From assembly GCA_038093515.1 (NCBI GenBank), contig JBBPSI010000003.1:1-64000 (forward strand): DNA of 64,000 nt, read 5' to 3'. This stretch comes from Butyriboletus loyo. Its lineage: Eukaryota > Basidiomycota > Agaricomycetes > Boletales > Boletaceae. Shown piece after piece: positions 23,050 through 34,990 of the stretch (its first letter is position 1; each line of letters begins with the position of its first letter). The translations under genes and the position numbers were made by a program. Below the pieces are notes generated by a model. That model made no database searches, had not been told where the DNA came from, and worked only from the letters and a program-made list of their open reading frames with translations.

Positions 23050-23254
23050 GTTTTCTAATGTCAGGAGGCAAACGGCTAATTACGTATACTCAATCTTAGA
23101 GTGGTGCATTAACCCGACGTGCGATATATATATCCGACAGCACTAAAACTCTAAGGACCCGTCCAAGTAGCGAACTTGGGACTCTCGGCAATCGCTGGTC
23201 ATAAAACAAATATCGCAACTTGAATGGAAATACGTTGGTCCCACACGAGTCACT

Positions 23255-24508
23255 CTAGACATACTTGCCAAAGAAAGGTATCAACGACTGAGCGAGGGTA
23301 TAGCTGAAGACAAGCTTCGGACCAACGACGAGGATCTGTTGCACAAAGTGGCGGGTCAGCCAGACGAATGTTATACCGCCACACGCACCCTAACGTACCT
23401 TTGGTGTCAAACCCTTGAAGAATGCTGTTATGCCCTCGTTGCGAACTAGATCTCTTACGACCGTCAAGCCAGGCACCTTTTGCTCAAAGTTGGCATTTTG
23501 GATGCGTGTCTTGACGGTATCAAGCGGTGCGGCGACCGTGATGGAGGCGACAGCACCCGCGATCGAAGCGATAAAATTTTGAGTCCAGGTAGCCTTGGAA
23601 TAATCTGTCACGCCAAGCACGTACTCCTTTGTGGCAGCTGATCCACCGAAGAGCTAGAGAGCAAAGGGTTAGAGGTGAGTTGAGTGAAGCAAGGGCGAGC
23701 GGACATACTGCGAACGAGCCGGGGGCATTGCGGGCCATTGTCCAGCCCCAGCCACGGTAAAGGGCAGTACCCTCCTCCAAGAATATCCGGAGGACACCGC
23801 GTCCGCGGAATGCCTCCGGATTTACTTGGCGTTTGATTTTGAGTACATCAAGAGGGAGGAGAACCTAAGAAATAATGGGGTGAGAACGTACAGAACCTCT
23901 CCAAACACGACGGCATACCACTTCGCCTATTCCTGTCAAGCTGTATCACGGGATGTCATGCACTTGGCAAAGAATGGCGCAGACTGACACAAGGACATAC
24001 CTTCCAGCGCAGGCCTGTATCATCATTTTTGCGTTCCGCTCGCCAAACGTACTTGTGAAATAGTCCTTATAATTGTGCGAGATGATGTCGTTAAACCATG
24101 GCTGCCCACCGAACTTGTATATCCGTTGGGAGATTTTGTATCCTGCTGCATACCCAAGGCCAGGGAACAGGGAAAAAACTTTGCGACCGAGAGAGGCTGT
24201 GGCATAGTCACGGAAGATGATGCTGTCAAGTGCTGAGAACGAGACCTGGGCGACCACGGGAGGGGGATAAGGAGGGGAATGCATGACACGGTGAACTAGA
24301 GTATCACCTTGGTCTTGTTGCTCATAAGCCGCTTGGCAACTGTGTCTACGGGGTGGAATACCAAAAGCTCGGCAACACCTGCGTGAAATGTCCTCGGTCA
24401 GCCATCGCACGTCCTTGCGGTCACTGCAAACGCCTCACCAGATGCACCTGAGCCAAGGACACGGGCCGTACCCGACTCTTTGCCCTTGCTAGAGTGCGAA
24501 GGAGACAT
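23255..24508 (-). CDS. GGC1: Mitochondrial GTP/GDP carrier (SLC25 family)
   Basis: Inner-membrane carrier importing GTP in exchange for GDP; yeast ggc1 mutants have iron and mtDNA defects. ATG at 24508 (MSPSHSSKGKESGTARVLGS). Three carrier repeats: FHPVDTVAKRLMSN, LLPLDVLKIKRQVNPEAF and AAPLDTVKTRIQNANF. Other Ggc1-specific blocks are FRDYATASLGRKVFSLFPGL, GYAAGYKISQRIYKFGGQPW, YRGWGWTMARNAPGSFALFG, DYSKATWTQNFIASIAGA and EGITAFFKGLTPKILVVGPK. It ends QSLIPFFGKYV, TAG at 23255-23257. Near-colinear with yeast Ggc1, giving good family-level confidence. About six introns. Divergent from the glucokinase gene. Confidence 0.93.
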
Positions 24509-25070
24509 TGTTGATTCGAACAGCAAAGGAAGTGGAGGATGAGGAAAAGGTGAAAAGACAACCCGCACGAGGCGTACTTAACAATGAATTGAAGGGACTA
24601 AAAATTCTACTGGAAGTTTGAGTTGACCTATTTTCGGAAGGTTTACCAACACGCTATTAAGCTACAGGCAGCTCGCTGGTCAAGGGCTATCCCATGCAAA
24701 GCGCCATTTCTGCACAGGTGACATGCTGTTTGCACGATACACGTCGTTTCTTTGGTCTGCTTAGAAGAACCCGAACAAGCAACGAGTCGTGGTCTATCAG
24801 CAAGAAAACCGTCAACCGGTGGTGAGTAGGTCCAACTACACAAACGCCGAGGATGTCGAATGCAGCGATTTCGAGCATTTGAAGTCAGAATATGCCGTAT
24901 TCTGGACGTTACTTGGAGCGGGTGATAAGATAGAGATAAATGGCTCGCTTCACGCGGGCTGTTCCATGCAACGCCCGAGGTTGACCGACTTACTTAAAAG
25001 AGAGATCAGTGCGAGTTATCTCAACCACTCCCCAATAGTCCTCTTTCAACTCCACACACTCCACCACGCT
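24509..25070. promoter_or_regulatory. Shared upstream region of GGC1 (-) and glucokinase (+)
   Basis: A 562-bp head-to-head intergenic region. Open frames inside (about 24643-24878 minus, 24789-25000 plus) are short, have no family resemblance and lie against the promoters. No specific binding motif stands out. Confidence 0.5.
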
Positions 25071-27190
25071 ATGGCGCCCACATCTGCGTTTCATTCTCTG
25101 TCTCAACAAGACGTTCTCGACACCATTCACGCCCAGTTCACTTTATCGGAGGACACCCTCCTAAACCTCACCAAGACCTTCTTACGCGAGGCGGCTCAGG
25201 GACTCGCCAACTATGGTCACTCCATGGCGATGATGTGTGTACTCGACCATCGTTGCCAATCAATCTTGTATTGAACCTCTCAGTCCGACGTTCGTCCAGT
25301 CAGTTCCGGATGGTTCCGAGACTGGGTATGTCTCGCTCACCTCCCCCGTGTTATGCTCATCCTGCCCTTCAGCACTTTTCTGGCCCTTGATCTGGGCGGC
25401 ACTAATCTGTACGTTAATACTTAAACTTTCAATTCCTCCTGCGTGATGAAACCAGTCGCGTGTGCGAGGTCACCTTGCACGGCAATAAAACCTTCACGCT
25501 CCGCCAGCAGAAATACAAGGTCTCAGAGGCGCTCAAGACGGGAGAGGTGACCACGCTTTTTGGTATGGGTGTCTGACATCTTCTACCGCAACCTGTGACG
25601 AGTCACTTGAAGATTATCTCGCCGACTCCGTTGATACTTTCCTCACCGACTCTGGCTCACCCTCCAGTGCCATCCCACCGTCGCTTACTCCAAACGAATC
25701 CCATGACGCCTTCCTTGGAAACAATTCCGATTCGTCGCACATACCCCTCGCCCTCACATTCTCTTTTCCCGTAGAACAAACTGCTCTCGATTCTGGCACG
25801 CTCCTGACCTGGACAAAAGGTTTCTCGGCCAAAAATGCCATCGGAAAGGACGTCGTCAAGCTCCTGCAGGATGCGTTTGACAGGAAACATATCCATGTCA
25901 GATGTGTTGCGCTCGTCAACGATGTCAGTATCGGCATATTTAACTTTCCCTGTCCATCCCATCCTAAATTTGTGCATCACTTGATGGTCTTGACTGATAC
26001 AACGAGTTTGCAGACCGTTGGCGCCCTGTTATCACGGGCGTACACGTCAGGTGGGTGCATCCTTGGTGCTATTTTTGGCACCGGGACGAACGGCGCGTAC
26101 GTGGAGGAGGTGGCCAATGTCACCAAGCTTGGAAATGGGAAAGCGGCCACAGAGGGTGGGTACATGATCGTCAACACCGAATGGGGAGGTTTCAATAATA
26201 CGGTACGTCCCTTTCTTCCGTTTTACGGGATCTGTCCACATCATAATCTGTCCAATACATCAGCGGTCCGCCCTCCCCTCAACACCATACGACAATAGGC
26301 TTGATCGTGAATCCATCAATCCTCGCTTTCAGGCATTCGAGAAATTCATCTCGGGAATGTACCTTGGAGAAGTCGCACGAAACGTCATTCTTAGCCTTAT
26401 AGATGCTTCTCCAAAATCGCTGCTTTTCGGAGGAAATTGCACCCCAACCTTGAATAAGCAATGGGGGCTTGATACCGCATTACTGAGTGAGATCGAGGAA
26501 GCGTGGCAGGGAATTGGCAGATTTGCTTCTGGTCAAACTGGTATCACACTTTCTGGCGAGGAAAGACTGAACCGCGTACGGAGTGTTATTGTGCAACGTC
26601 TCGGTTTCGCCGATGCCTCCGAGGTCTCGCTGGCAGATGCGGATGTTGTCCGGCAAATCTGCGGGCTTGTGGTCACACGGGCAGCGCGCATGAGTGCTTG
26701 CGCCGTCGCTGCAATCTTGGTGCAGACCGGCCGTGCCCGCTGCGCTGGGAGCGACCCATTGGGCCCCGCCCCCTTGCGGGATGAGGGAAAGAGAATTGGG
26801 GTCGGCGTAGATGGAAGGTTCGTTCCGCCTTTTCTGACCTGACCATGAGCGAGGTCGATTGATTTGTCCGATCTAGTTTGGTCGAATTCTATCCTCGCTT
26901 CGAGTCTATGCTGCGGGAAACATTGCGGGTGCTGGTCGGTTCCGAGGTCGAGAGCCGGGTCGACATTGGTTTAGCGAAAGACGGGAGTGGAGCTGGAGGT
27001 CAGCGGTGCTCTCGACACGCTTGGGCGTATCTGATGATTTTCCCCACCCGTAGCCGCATTGTGTGCGCTGGTTGCGGACAAGCAGAGCGCGGCCAGAGAG
27101 GTACACGACGCATACAGTCACGACTGCGAGAATGGACCACCCCAGATCCGATCGGTGGAAGACTACGCCTACCTCACCTCGTTGTCGTGA
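25071..27190 (+). CDS. GLK1: Glucokinase of the hexokinase family
   Basis: Cytosolic ATP-dependent glucose phosphorylation, first step of glycolysis. ATG at 25071 (MAPTSAFHSLSQQDVLDTIH). Seen after splicing: AMIPTFVQSVPDGSETG; ATP site TFLALDLGGTNLRVCEVTL; sugar-binding signature LTFSFPVEQTALDSGTLLTW TKGF; catalytic Asp in ALVNDTVGALLSRAY; GAIFGTGTNGAYVEE (GAYVE is typical of fungal glucokinases); IVNTEWGGF; FEKFISGMYLGEVARNV; and the second nucleotide motif IGVGVDGSLVEFYPRFE. After the normal family ending (GAALCAL) the frame continues about 40 residues (VHDAYSHDCENGPPQIRSVE...) to TGA at 27188-27190, longer than usual. About seven introns. Glucose versus broad hexose specificity is inferred from motifs only. 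Confidence 0.9.
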
Positions 27191-27844
27191 TGTCATGGAA
27201 CAGAACAAGAAGGCGTGCCCTCCCACGGGCGTGTATTTCGGGTGTGATCGTGTATGATACAAGTAACGTAGATGAGTCAATGGCACGGAAAGGTTCGGGA
27301 TACGTAATGACGTGTGTCACCGTCCGGGATGATGCGGAATGATCGAGCGCATGAAACACGACAATTTAATTTTTGACTTACTCCAGAGTGTAGATATTAT
27401 ACCGCTAATCGTATCGTACATCGCGTACACGTCTTCTCATGTATCAAACCTCGTCCAAGGGCATGCGAACAAATAGCATGGCAGTGGGGAAAACGGAACA
27501 TGAACATATGGTCACACGCAATCGTCCTCCTCTGCATCTATATATGGGGTCAGACCGCATGGGACGAGCGTGCTAGGCAGGGTTTCGGCACCCATGCGCA
27601 ACACAAGTAACAATACAAGGGGTGCGTATGGCGGAGGCGATTACGCATAATGGCAATCAGGGCGAAATTACAGGCATGAGCAAAGCCAGAGCACGAAGCT
27701 GACATTTTCGTGTATAGACATCTCAGCTGGTGAGTGTAATATAGTGTTCCTAGGCAGATCGGTTAAAATCAGCGGATCGTCTATACGCAAGTGGCTCACC
27801 GACAATGATGGCATCAAGGCAACTTGACGATTGCTACGCGCGAT
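27191..27844. other. Convergent intergenic region, no gene seen
   Basis: About 650 bp between the glucokinase stop and the bZIP stop. No reading frame with coding character and no tRNA-like cloverleaf or box-B sequence was recognised. It should hold the two 3' UTRs. Confidence 0.5.
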
Positions 27845-29436
27845 TCAGTACCCGTAGGACGCTCGCGCGACCGCGCCGCCAACACCACCTTTCGAAGCCA
27901 TATTCATGCTCATGCTGACAGGCTGTCCATTGGAGACAACCCCGTTCACTGCAATGGGTGGTACAATGCCAGGACCCACTGTCGGCCCTCCTGGCCCGAT
28001 GACAGCGTTATTAACGAGTGCTGAAAGTCGCGATATTTCTTCTCGCGAAGACACAAGCGCGGACGTGAGCCGCTCGTTTTCTGTGGTGAGAAATTCGACT
28101 TTGGCCTGAAGAGAAGCTAGCCACGCCTTCTTTCGTTGGCGACATTTTAGCGCAGCTGGATGGACATCAGAACACTACAGTGAGTAGATGTTTGAGAGCT
28201 CGAACCTTGTCTGTTGCGTTCCAAAAAGTTTCTGCGTTTCTCTTCTTCGGTCTCTGGCTTTCTCTGCTGTTTAGTCTTGGCACCGCCAGTTTGGGACTGC
28301 TGTTGGTGGTACTGTTGTGATAGTACCATGTCGTTCTCATCATCATCCTCCTCTTCCTCTTCTTCCTCTTCCTCCTCTTCTCCAGAATCTCGGCCTCTGC
28401 CAGTGCTGACGCTGTTCACGGTGTTCGCCCGGGTACGTTTCGTCTGAGCGATCTGGGGGACTGCGGCACGTGTAGTGGGCGGACTAGGGCTGGCTGTGTC
28501 GTAAGACTTGCGTTTCGTGCCTCTGCGGCCATTTGCAGACACCGCTATCGTGCCGTTGGCACGTGCCTGCGCTTCCTCACGTTTCGTGAGTTCTTGGTGG
28601 GCTTGCGATAGCAAGTACAAGCCATTTGCGGCAGTGCTCGCTGCATTGTTGGAATTGATGTAAGTAGCATCATTGTCTTGATTCGCTGTGACTGAGTTGG
28701 AGAGATGTGAGCTCGTTGCAGGCGCATGTGTAGCGGCTGTGTACTGGCTAGAGGAGTTGCCGAGTACGCCGTTTATCGCCGAAAGGGTGTTTGGAGTGAT
28801 GGTAGCATTTGCGGAGCTCGAACCGCCGTTGTTCATGAGGGCAAGAAACGCGGCGGTGTTCGGGGAGGGAGGGGGGAAAGACACTGGCCCACCGACGAGG
28901 GGGGTTAAACCAGTGCCTGGAGTGAGACCTGTTCGGGGAGTCAAGCCTGTTCGGGGAGTGAGACCGGTGCGAAACGAGGCGGGGTCAAAAGGCAGATGGG
29001 GGGCGGTGTCGGAGCCCTGCTGGGGACCGGCGAGCATGGCGGGGGAAAGCGGCCCGGCGCGAAGAGAGTTGGCGAGGGAGGTGGAGAATTGCCAGGTGTA
29101 ACTCTGATCGGAGGGAGAGGCAATGGCGGCGACCGGGGGGAGGACGGTGCGGGGAGAGGAGCGGCCGGCATCGTTCTTGGGGTGAGAGATGGAAGATGCC
29201 GAGGGCGGTCTGTCGGGCTGGGAGGCGCGGGAAGAATGGTTGGACGCCGGGCTGGCCGAGTCTCGGCGGGATGCAGAGGTATGGCGGATGTGTGAGGGGC
29301 GGGAGAAGGACTGCTCGAATGGGTTGGGCTCCAAATCAAAGTCGGAGCGAGTCTGCCGCTGGGGCTGGCGGTGCGGATGTTCGGCCGAGGGGGGGGCCGA
29401 GGGGGACTCGCCGTTCTTGGGGGGGGTGGAAACCAT
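27845..29436 (-). CDS. ATF/CREB-type bZIP transcription factor (Atf1-like)
   Basis: Nuclear stress-responsive regulator. ATG at 29436 (MVSTPPKNGESPSAPPS); an in-frame extension upstream lacks a better start. Ordered features: SDFDLEPNPFEQSF near the N-terminus (as in Atf1/Aft1 proteins), Ser/Pro-rich disordered region, LPFDPASFRTGLTP followed by tandem RTGLTP repeats and SFPPPSPNTAAFLALMN, an acidic run (about 11 Glu plus Asp, 28342-28384), then the bZIP. An intron after ERNRQ (about 28150-28204) joins the basic region ERNRQAALKCRQRKKAW, which has the invariant N-x7-R, to leucine heptads LQAKVEFLTTENERLTSALV and ISRLSALV. The order matches the Aft1 osmotic-stress/HRA layout. Upstream MAPK control (Hog1/Sty1) is family knowledge, not visible here. 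Confidence 0.88.
28903..28972 (-). repeat. 18-nt tandem repeat encoding RTGLTP units in the bZIP gene
   Basis: Four near-identical 18-nt units on the minus strand encode FRTGLTP-RTGLTP-RTGLTP-GTGLTP, each with a Thr-Pro that could be a MAPK phospho-site. The unit spacing is exact and the copies differ only at a few positions. Confidence 0.85.
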
Positions 29437-29922
29437 GTCAAGTCGGTGATGACGATTTACGGGGCGGAACGACGTATGGTTATGACGACAGTGGAGAGAG
29501 TGACGCGCACACACACACACAGCCTGCTGTCGGACACACATTCAGTTCAGCTCAGACTCGCTCGGGATCGCAGGTACTTGCGTTTCGGTCAGGATTTTCT
29601 CCTGAGCACACCACTAGCGTGCTCGTCTTCGCTGGCCCGTGCGCAATCGCTTGTTTTCGGAGTAGAGGGTTGCGAGAAGGAATGACGACGTCTGACGTAG
29701 TCGTGTTATATTCGACTTCAAGCGGAGTTCAAACGGGCGCAACATGCTCCCCTTTATCGCAGATCCGATATTGATCTGATGGCACGTCATACCCCTCCGT
29801 CCCTTCCACGCTCCTCGATCCCCCGCACATCCCCCGTCCCCCGTTCCCCTCCTACCCCGCACCCTGCACTACTTATGTACATAATTCATCACGCGCACGC
29901 CTCACCCCCACCCCATTGTTAA
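29437..29922. promoter_or_regulatory. Upstream region of the bZIP gene, with a (CA)7 tract
   Basis: About 490 bp between the bZIP start and the stop of the DUF3445 gene, both on the minus strand. It holds a CA dinucleotide repeat (29508-29521) about 75 bp upstream of the bZIP ATG and a C-rich stretch near 29795-29870. No supported gene. Confidence 0.6.
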
Positions 29923-31847
29923 CTAACCCAATACGGATACCTCGTCCAGGTATCTCAGCAAACTCTCCTGATACATCTTGCGCCCCTTGTATATTCCAAC
30001 GTCATCCGGCCAACTCCGAATCGCGCTGGCCAGTCGCCCTGCCACCTCTCGTTCCCGTGCGAGTTCCTCCACCTTGAACAGATGCGTGCGTATCCCGAAA
30101 ATAATTGCCCCTGTCCGTGGGAGTCGCCGCAACGTCTGTCGTTCGCTGCGAAGGCGCAGTGTCGCCGGGGAAAGGTACGCAGCTGGCTCGGCGCTGTGTC
30201 CGTGCCCATGAATAAATTCATCCTCGGGCCCGTTTGTCGACTCTGACCACCCTAATTCCTCCGGATCAACATCCGATGCCACCTCCGCTCCCACCGCAGG
30301 CCGCGCCATTCCGCTGGGCTTTACAACCTGTATAAAATAATTATTCCGTATCACCGGCTTATCTAGAGGCATGCGTCTGAAGAACCGCTCCATGCTCATT
30401 TCGAGTTTCGCCTTGACTGGGATAACAAGTAAGCGAATCAGCCATTCAACACCATGAACGCACTCACACTGAGGTACATTCCCCGACACATGAATCTCAT
30501 CCAGCGACATGCCGATTTTGTCATCCATACGCCAGAACCCTACGTACATTACGTTAAAAGGACGATATCAGTGATCCCTATTAAATGCGTGTTCTACCTA
30601 CTAACCTGCGGTGCATATTGATCCAGCCTGGAAATAGTACTTCCCGTCCGATCCTACGCCGCGTTCATGTCAGCAAGCACCGCGACAAATAGAAGTACTT
30701 CGCGGAGGGAGAGTCCAAACTCACCTTCTATCATGATGGCAACGTCTTCCTGGACCCTGTCACTGTCTTCACCAACACGTCACGACACACGCAGGGGACG
30801 TGGCTCACAGCCCAGTTACAATCTTCATAGCTTGTTCCCCCATTTCCACACCTTGAAGAGTGTCCAGTATGCTCAGGTCAAATTTTGCGCCGCTTTCGTT
30901 GACCTCAATGGCACAAATTGGCAGGTTTCCGTCCCACGAGAGCGGAACTCCGCCAATGGATGGAATAGAGGAAGAGGAAGGTGGGATCCGCGTAACGCGG
31001 AAGGACATCGGATACCGTCGAGAAAGATATTCTGCGAGCTCATACACCAATTCTTTTGCTATATAGAGATCATGTATCAACCGGATATCCTATTCAAACC
31101 AAAGATGAATATTGCGTACCGGCCTCGGCACCTCCCGACACCTGAACGATGCCGTCTTCACGTAAAGGCAAAACCCGTACAACATTCCTCCCGCGGGTTC
31201 GAAGTCTGAAACTACGGACGCGCTGGTAGACCGTGTAGGCAGAGTCGAGCTCGATCCATTCACTCCAAGGCATGGCACGAATGCCCATCGTCACACTACC
31301 AGGCTATGGTTAGATTACTTCGTCTCTAGCCATGTACACTGCACAAGAAAAAGATGTCGAAGTAACTCACTGATATTCACCCCACCGAAATGGACGATAT
31401 GGAACAGGCATTATGTTTTTGAGCTCGAGCGCACAAGGAGTGACTTCTGGATAGTCGAAACGCTGGGGAGTCCACTCTGAATCGAACCAATTGGTGAGTA
31501 CTCGTTCCGATACAAAGATAGTTCGATCGACCTCCGTGCTCACGATTCTTGTTCTCAACTTCACCTGTGGTGGCATCCGACTTGAAGAGGGTGTTACTGG
31601 GCTTAGAACCCGCCTTGGTCCACGTCCACTTTAAAACCCCGAGAACTACCAATAGTACGAGGCCGTGGAGTACGGTGTGGAGCAGTGCGAGAGATATTGG
31701 CATAGGTACGTCATTGGAGCCAGGACTCGGAGCAGCGTCTTGCCAGATGCTGTGTCGCCCCGCGGATATTAGCTTCTTGAACCAGCTTTCCAACACCATC
31801 GATGAAGGTTTCGAACGACGGGATTTTGCGGAGAACGGAGGTTGCAT
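29923..31847 (-). CDS. DUF3445 protein (heme-dependent oxidative N-demethylase-like) with N-terminal membrane anchor
   Basis: ATG at 31847; the N-terminus (MQPPFSAKSRRSKPSSMVLE) is followed by one hydrophobic helix (LLHTVLHGLVLLVVLGVLKW), so the protein is probably membrane-tethered. The remaining exons give the DUF3445 domain: WTPQRFDYPEVTPCALELKN, PYRPFRWGEYxVTMGIRAMP, WSEWIELDSAYTVYQ, ELVYELAEYLSRRYPMSF, ILDTLQGVEMGEQAMKIVTG, LVQEDVAIMIEGSDGKYYF, AGFWRMDDKIGMSLDEIH, MERFFRRMPLDKPVIRNNYF and LRSERQTLRRLPRTGAIIFG IRTHL, ending YLDEVSVLG. The bacterial namesake is the alpha subunit of a heme-dependent N-demethylase; the substrate of fungal members is unknown to me. About six introns. Divergent from ATP7. 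Confidence 0.82.
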
Positions 31848-32210
31848 TTATGTGTGTAATATTCAGTGAGATAAGGCTTGACGCTTTGTGTCATCTGATC
31901 ATGAGTGTGCTATCGAGAAGAGTACTGTAAATAGACGAGGTGTTCAGCGCCTCCATCATATGTAGTCCACGTGAATCATAACCTCACGACGGGATTCCAA
32001 TGGACTCTTGTTACTCGTTCGACCTTTCATGGCCTGGTACAACGAGTATCGAGAGCTGGTGGCAAAGAGGAATTAATTATTGTGGATATTTCAGGTCAAA
32101 ATAAACATAATAAGTACATCGGCAGTTCCCGGCACCACTTCCTTCCCACTTGCAATTCCGAGCGGTCCATTACTTTTTGTTATACCCAACCTATCACTTT
32201 CCATCAGATC
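31848..32210. promoter_or_regulatory. Shared upstream region of the DUF3445 gene (-) and ATP7 (+)
   Basis: A 363-bp head-to-head region with one CACGTG at 31968-31973. Nothing else stands out. Confidence 0.5.
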
Positions 32211-32989
32211 ATGGCCTCCAAAGCCGCCGTCGCCGCCGTTGTGAGTTGAAAAATATACTCTCCTGTGTCCTGTTAAATCCCGCATAAACAGGACTTTGCC
32301 CGACTGTACACAACACTTGGATTGGGAAAAGGTAAACACATTCATAGGAAATGCTCTACATACACCCATCGTCTCTGTTAACAGAGACAATTGCTGCTCT
32401 CCAGGCGTTCCGAAAGCGGCACAGTGATGCTCAGCGCATCCATGCTCAATACGCCTCTCAACCGACTACCGTCGACTTTGCTCAATATCGCTCTGTACTA
32501 AGAAATACTGCAATCGTCGATGAGGCTGAGAAGCTATTGAAGGACTTCAAGCCTGTTACTTATGACGTCAATGCACATATCAAGGCCATTGAGACGTTTG
32601 AGGCTAAGGCGGTCAGTCGTCACGGTTTCGCCAACTGTGTGTCATCTGACGCTCGGTATGTTGTAGGTCGAGAAAGCCAATGAGACCGCACAAAAAATCG
32701 ATGTTGAGCTGAAAGACCTCCAAGCCACTCTCGCCAATATCGAAGAAGCCCGTCCGTTCGAGGACTTGACTGTGTGTTTCACTTGTTGTCATTGGAACAG
32801 TATTTAAATTCTATCTTGCAGGTGTCTGACTTTGAAGATTCTCACCCACGGTTGGTGGAAACCGTTGACACTATGGTGAAGAAAGGCAAATTTAGCGTGC
32901 CAGGTAAACTCATGTACACGCGCATGTTGAACGCCGCTGACGTTTCTCTAGGCTACAAAGAGAAGTTCGGCGACCTCTCCCTTGTGTAG
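32211..32989 (+). CDS. ATP7: Mitochondrial ATP synthase subunit d
   Basis: Peripheral-stalk subunit of F1Fo ATP synthase, inner mitochondrial membrane. ATG at 32211: MASKAAVAAV | DFARLYTTLGLGK | ETIAALQAFRKRHSDAQRIH, AQYASQPTTVDFAQYRSVLR, NTAIVDEAEKLLKDFKPVTY, DVNAHIKAIETFEAKA | VEKANETAQKIDVELKDLQA, TLANIEEARPFEDLT | VSDFEDSHPRLVETVDTMVK | GYKEKFGDLSLV, TAG at 32987-32989. The pattern xDWxxY / IxxARPFEDLTVxD...P matches subunit d of fungi and animals; about 170 residues, normal length. Five introns. Confidence 0.93.
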
Positions 32990-33220
32990 ACCTTTGTGTA
33001 TATCCCTCCGATAGAATTCATTGTTGGATTGCATAGTCAGATGGGTTCTTTGAAATTGACTGTGTCTGGTAGTCGTTTTCAGTTTGCTGTGCATCTACCC
33101 GCTGACTAAGCGGGGTGTGCTTTGCGTCCATGCGTGTCAAAGCGGACGCCACTTGGACTCTGCGTTCCACCACTACCCACTTGGCGTTGCCATTGTCCCC
33201 GTCACAATTTGTGATATAAA

Positions 33221-34990
33221 ATGGCTTCCCAGCCCCCCTCACCTTCGAAAGTAGAGGCTTCCACAGGCATGGGCTACTTCTCTACACCATTCGAACGATT
33301 CCTCCGCGATGATATCTCGGATTGGACTGGAGCGTTTACCTTGCTTGGTATGTGGAGTGTGGCTTTTCGTTGCAATATTTATGGACGCCCTCGCGCAGAT
33401 ACTATGGAAACATATTTTGATTCTCGCTTGGATCTGCTTCAGAGGCAAATCCAAAAACACAGCGATAGGCTCAAGACGAAAGCTGAGGAAGCACTCAAGA
33501 AACGCCCACATGGCGATGTGCTAACGGAGAACCTGGACCGTGAAATCAAAAACTTCAAGTTAAAGGTGCTTTCGGAGTCACGAGCATATGTGCGGACCAT
33601 TCTCACTCGCGTATCCAGGTTTCTGCGCGTATGCAATCGCTGGTGACATCGTGGCATTCGGCGAAAGTAGTTCGAACGCGTGAAAAGGTTTCGTTCTTCT
33701 TTGGCGTGATGTCGCTATTGGTGTCAGCGCTCTTGTTTGGAATGTCCCCAGAGTATGGCTCCTCCTCGCTCACGACTAAAAATGCTAATGAGTCACGTGT
33801 TTCAGGTGGGTTCATGTTGCATATACCGTTCAGGGGTTATATCTACTCCCGCTCCGCGCTTATACCTACAAGAAGCGCTCCTGGCATTACTTTCTCTTCG
33901 ACCTCTGTTATTATGTTACAATTCTCAACTTCGTTTACATCTGGTTCCTTCCTTCCAATACGGCGTTGTTCATGGCATGCTACTGTCTCTCGCATGGGTC
34001 CCTTGCGAGTGCGGTCGTCACATGGAGAAACAGCCTTGTGTTCCACGACTCCGATAAAGTGACATCGCTGTTCATTCACATCTATGCCCCGTTCACGTTC
34101 ACTGTAATACGGTGGGTCATCAGCAAGTACATTTCAAGGGTCGACTGTGACCTTGGTATAGGCATTTCTACCCTGGGGCACAACAGCGTTTCCCTGCACT
34201 GGCGGCATTGCCTTACTTGAATCATGGACGCGCACTATCTATCAGTGGTGCTATTTGTAAGTTGATATTTGGATTTCCAACGTATTGTCCTTGACTTTTC
34301 CTGACAGATCTTGTATGGCAATTGTTGTACTGGAAGGTGACGCACAGAGCAAACTTGTTGTTGCTGCACACGAGCTAATTTCTGATGTTTGTAGTTTGTG
34401 TATGTAGATCGACGCACGAAGATCGAGTCTGGGCAGAGGACTACGTCCTTGTCATACCTTCTCAACGACAAGCGTGGTGCAATTGGGCGTGCGCTCGATA
34501 AGACTCATCCGGAAAAGCGCGCAGCATATTTCATGGCAGGTCAATTCGGCAAGTACTGTTTTCGTTCCCATAGGTCGTAAGCTAACGCGATATATCTTAG
34601 CGTATTCTATTCTGACGGAGCTGCCGGCGGTGTACCTGCTGTACGACAGCCCCCGATGGAGTGGCACCTTCTTGATTGTGATCTTCGCCGTAAGCGTGTG
34701 GAATGGTGGAGGATTCTACATCGAAGTCTTTGGTCGCAAGTGTGTACAGCCCACCATTCATCCTCTGCTCTGCATACTGACCAAATCGATCCAATAGATT
34801 TGAACGTGAATTGGAGGCGTTGCGGAAGGAACTTAATGAAAATAACCATCGCTCCGGGCGCTCTAGCCCTCCGATGACGGACACGGAATCACTTGCCAAC
34901 ACACCTTTCATAGACAACAAGGCACTGCCCCCCATTGATGATTTGGTCGGAATCGACAACAGCGTTTCAGAGGACAGGAAGGATCAATAG
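33221..34990 (+). CDS. GPC1: Glycerophosphocholine acyltransferase GPC1 (DUF2838 family)
   Basis: Multi-pass ER enzyme acylating glycerophosphocholine to lyso-PC (yeast Gpc1). ATG at 33221 (MASQPPSPSKVEASTGMGYF). The N-terminal soluble part contains a coiled coil (TYFDSRLDLLQRQIQKHSDR), then REKVSFFFGVMSLLVSALLF, HVAYTVQGLYLLPLRAYTYK KRSWHYFLFDLCYY, FLPSNTALFMACYCLSHGSL, AVVTWRNSLVFHDSDKVTSL FIHIYAP, YLVWQLLYWKFVYVDRR and AAYFMAGQFAYSILTELPAV YLLYDS. RKRSWHYFLFDLCYY and the HDxDKxxSLFIHxxP motif are hallmarks of this family. About eight TM helices and an acidic tail (EDRKDQ); TAG at 34988-34990. About ten introns. Confidence 0.9.

Noticed and set aside
31191..31206. tRNA B-box-like sequence (GGTTCGAAGTC)
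   Set aside because: It lies inside a DUF3445 coding exon (opposite strand), and no acceptor stem, anticodon stem or A-box could be built around it.
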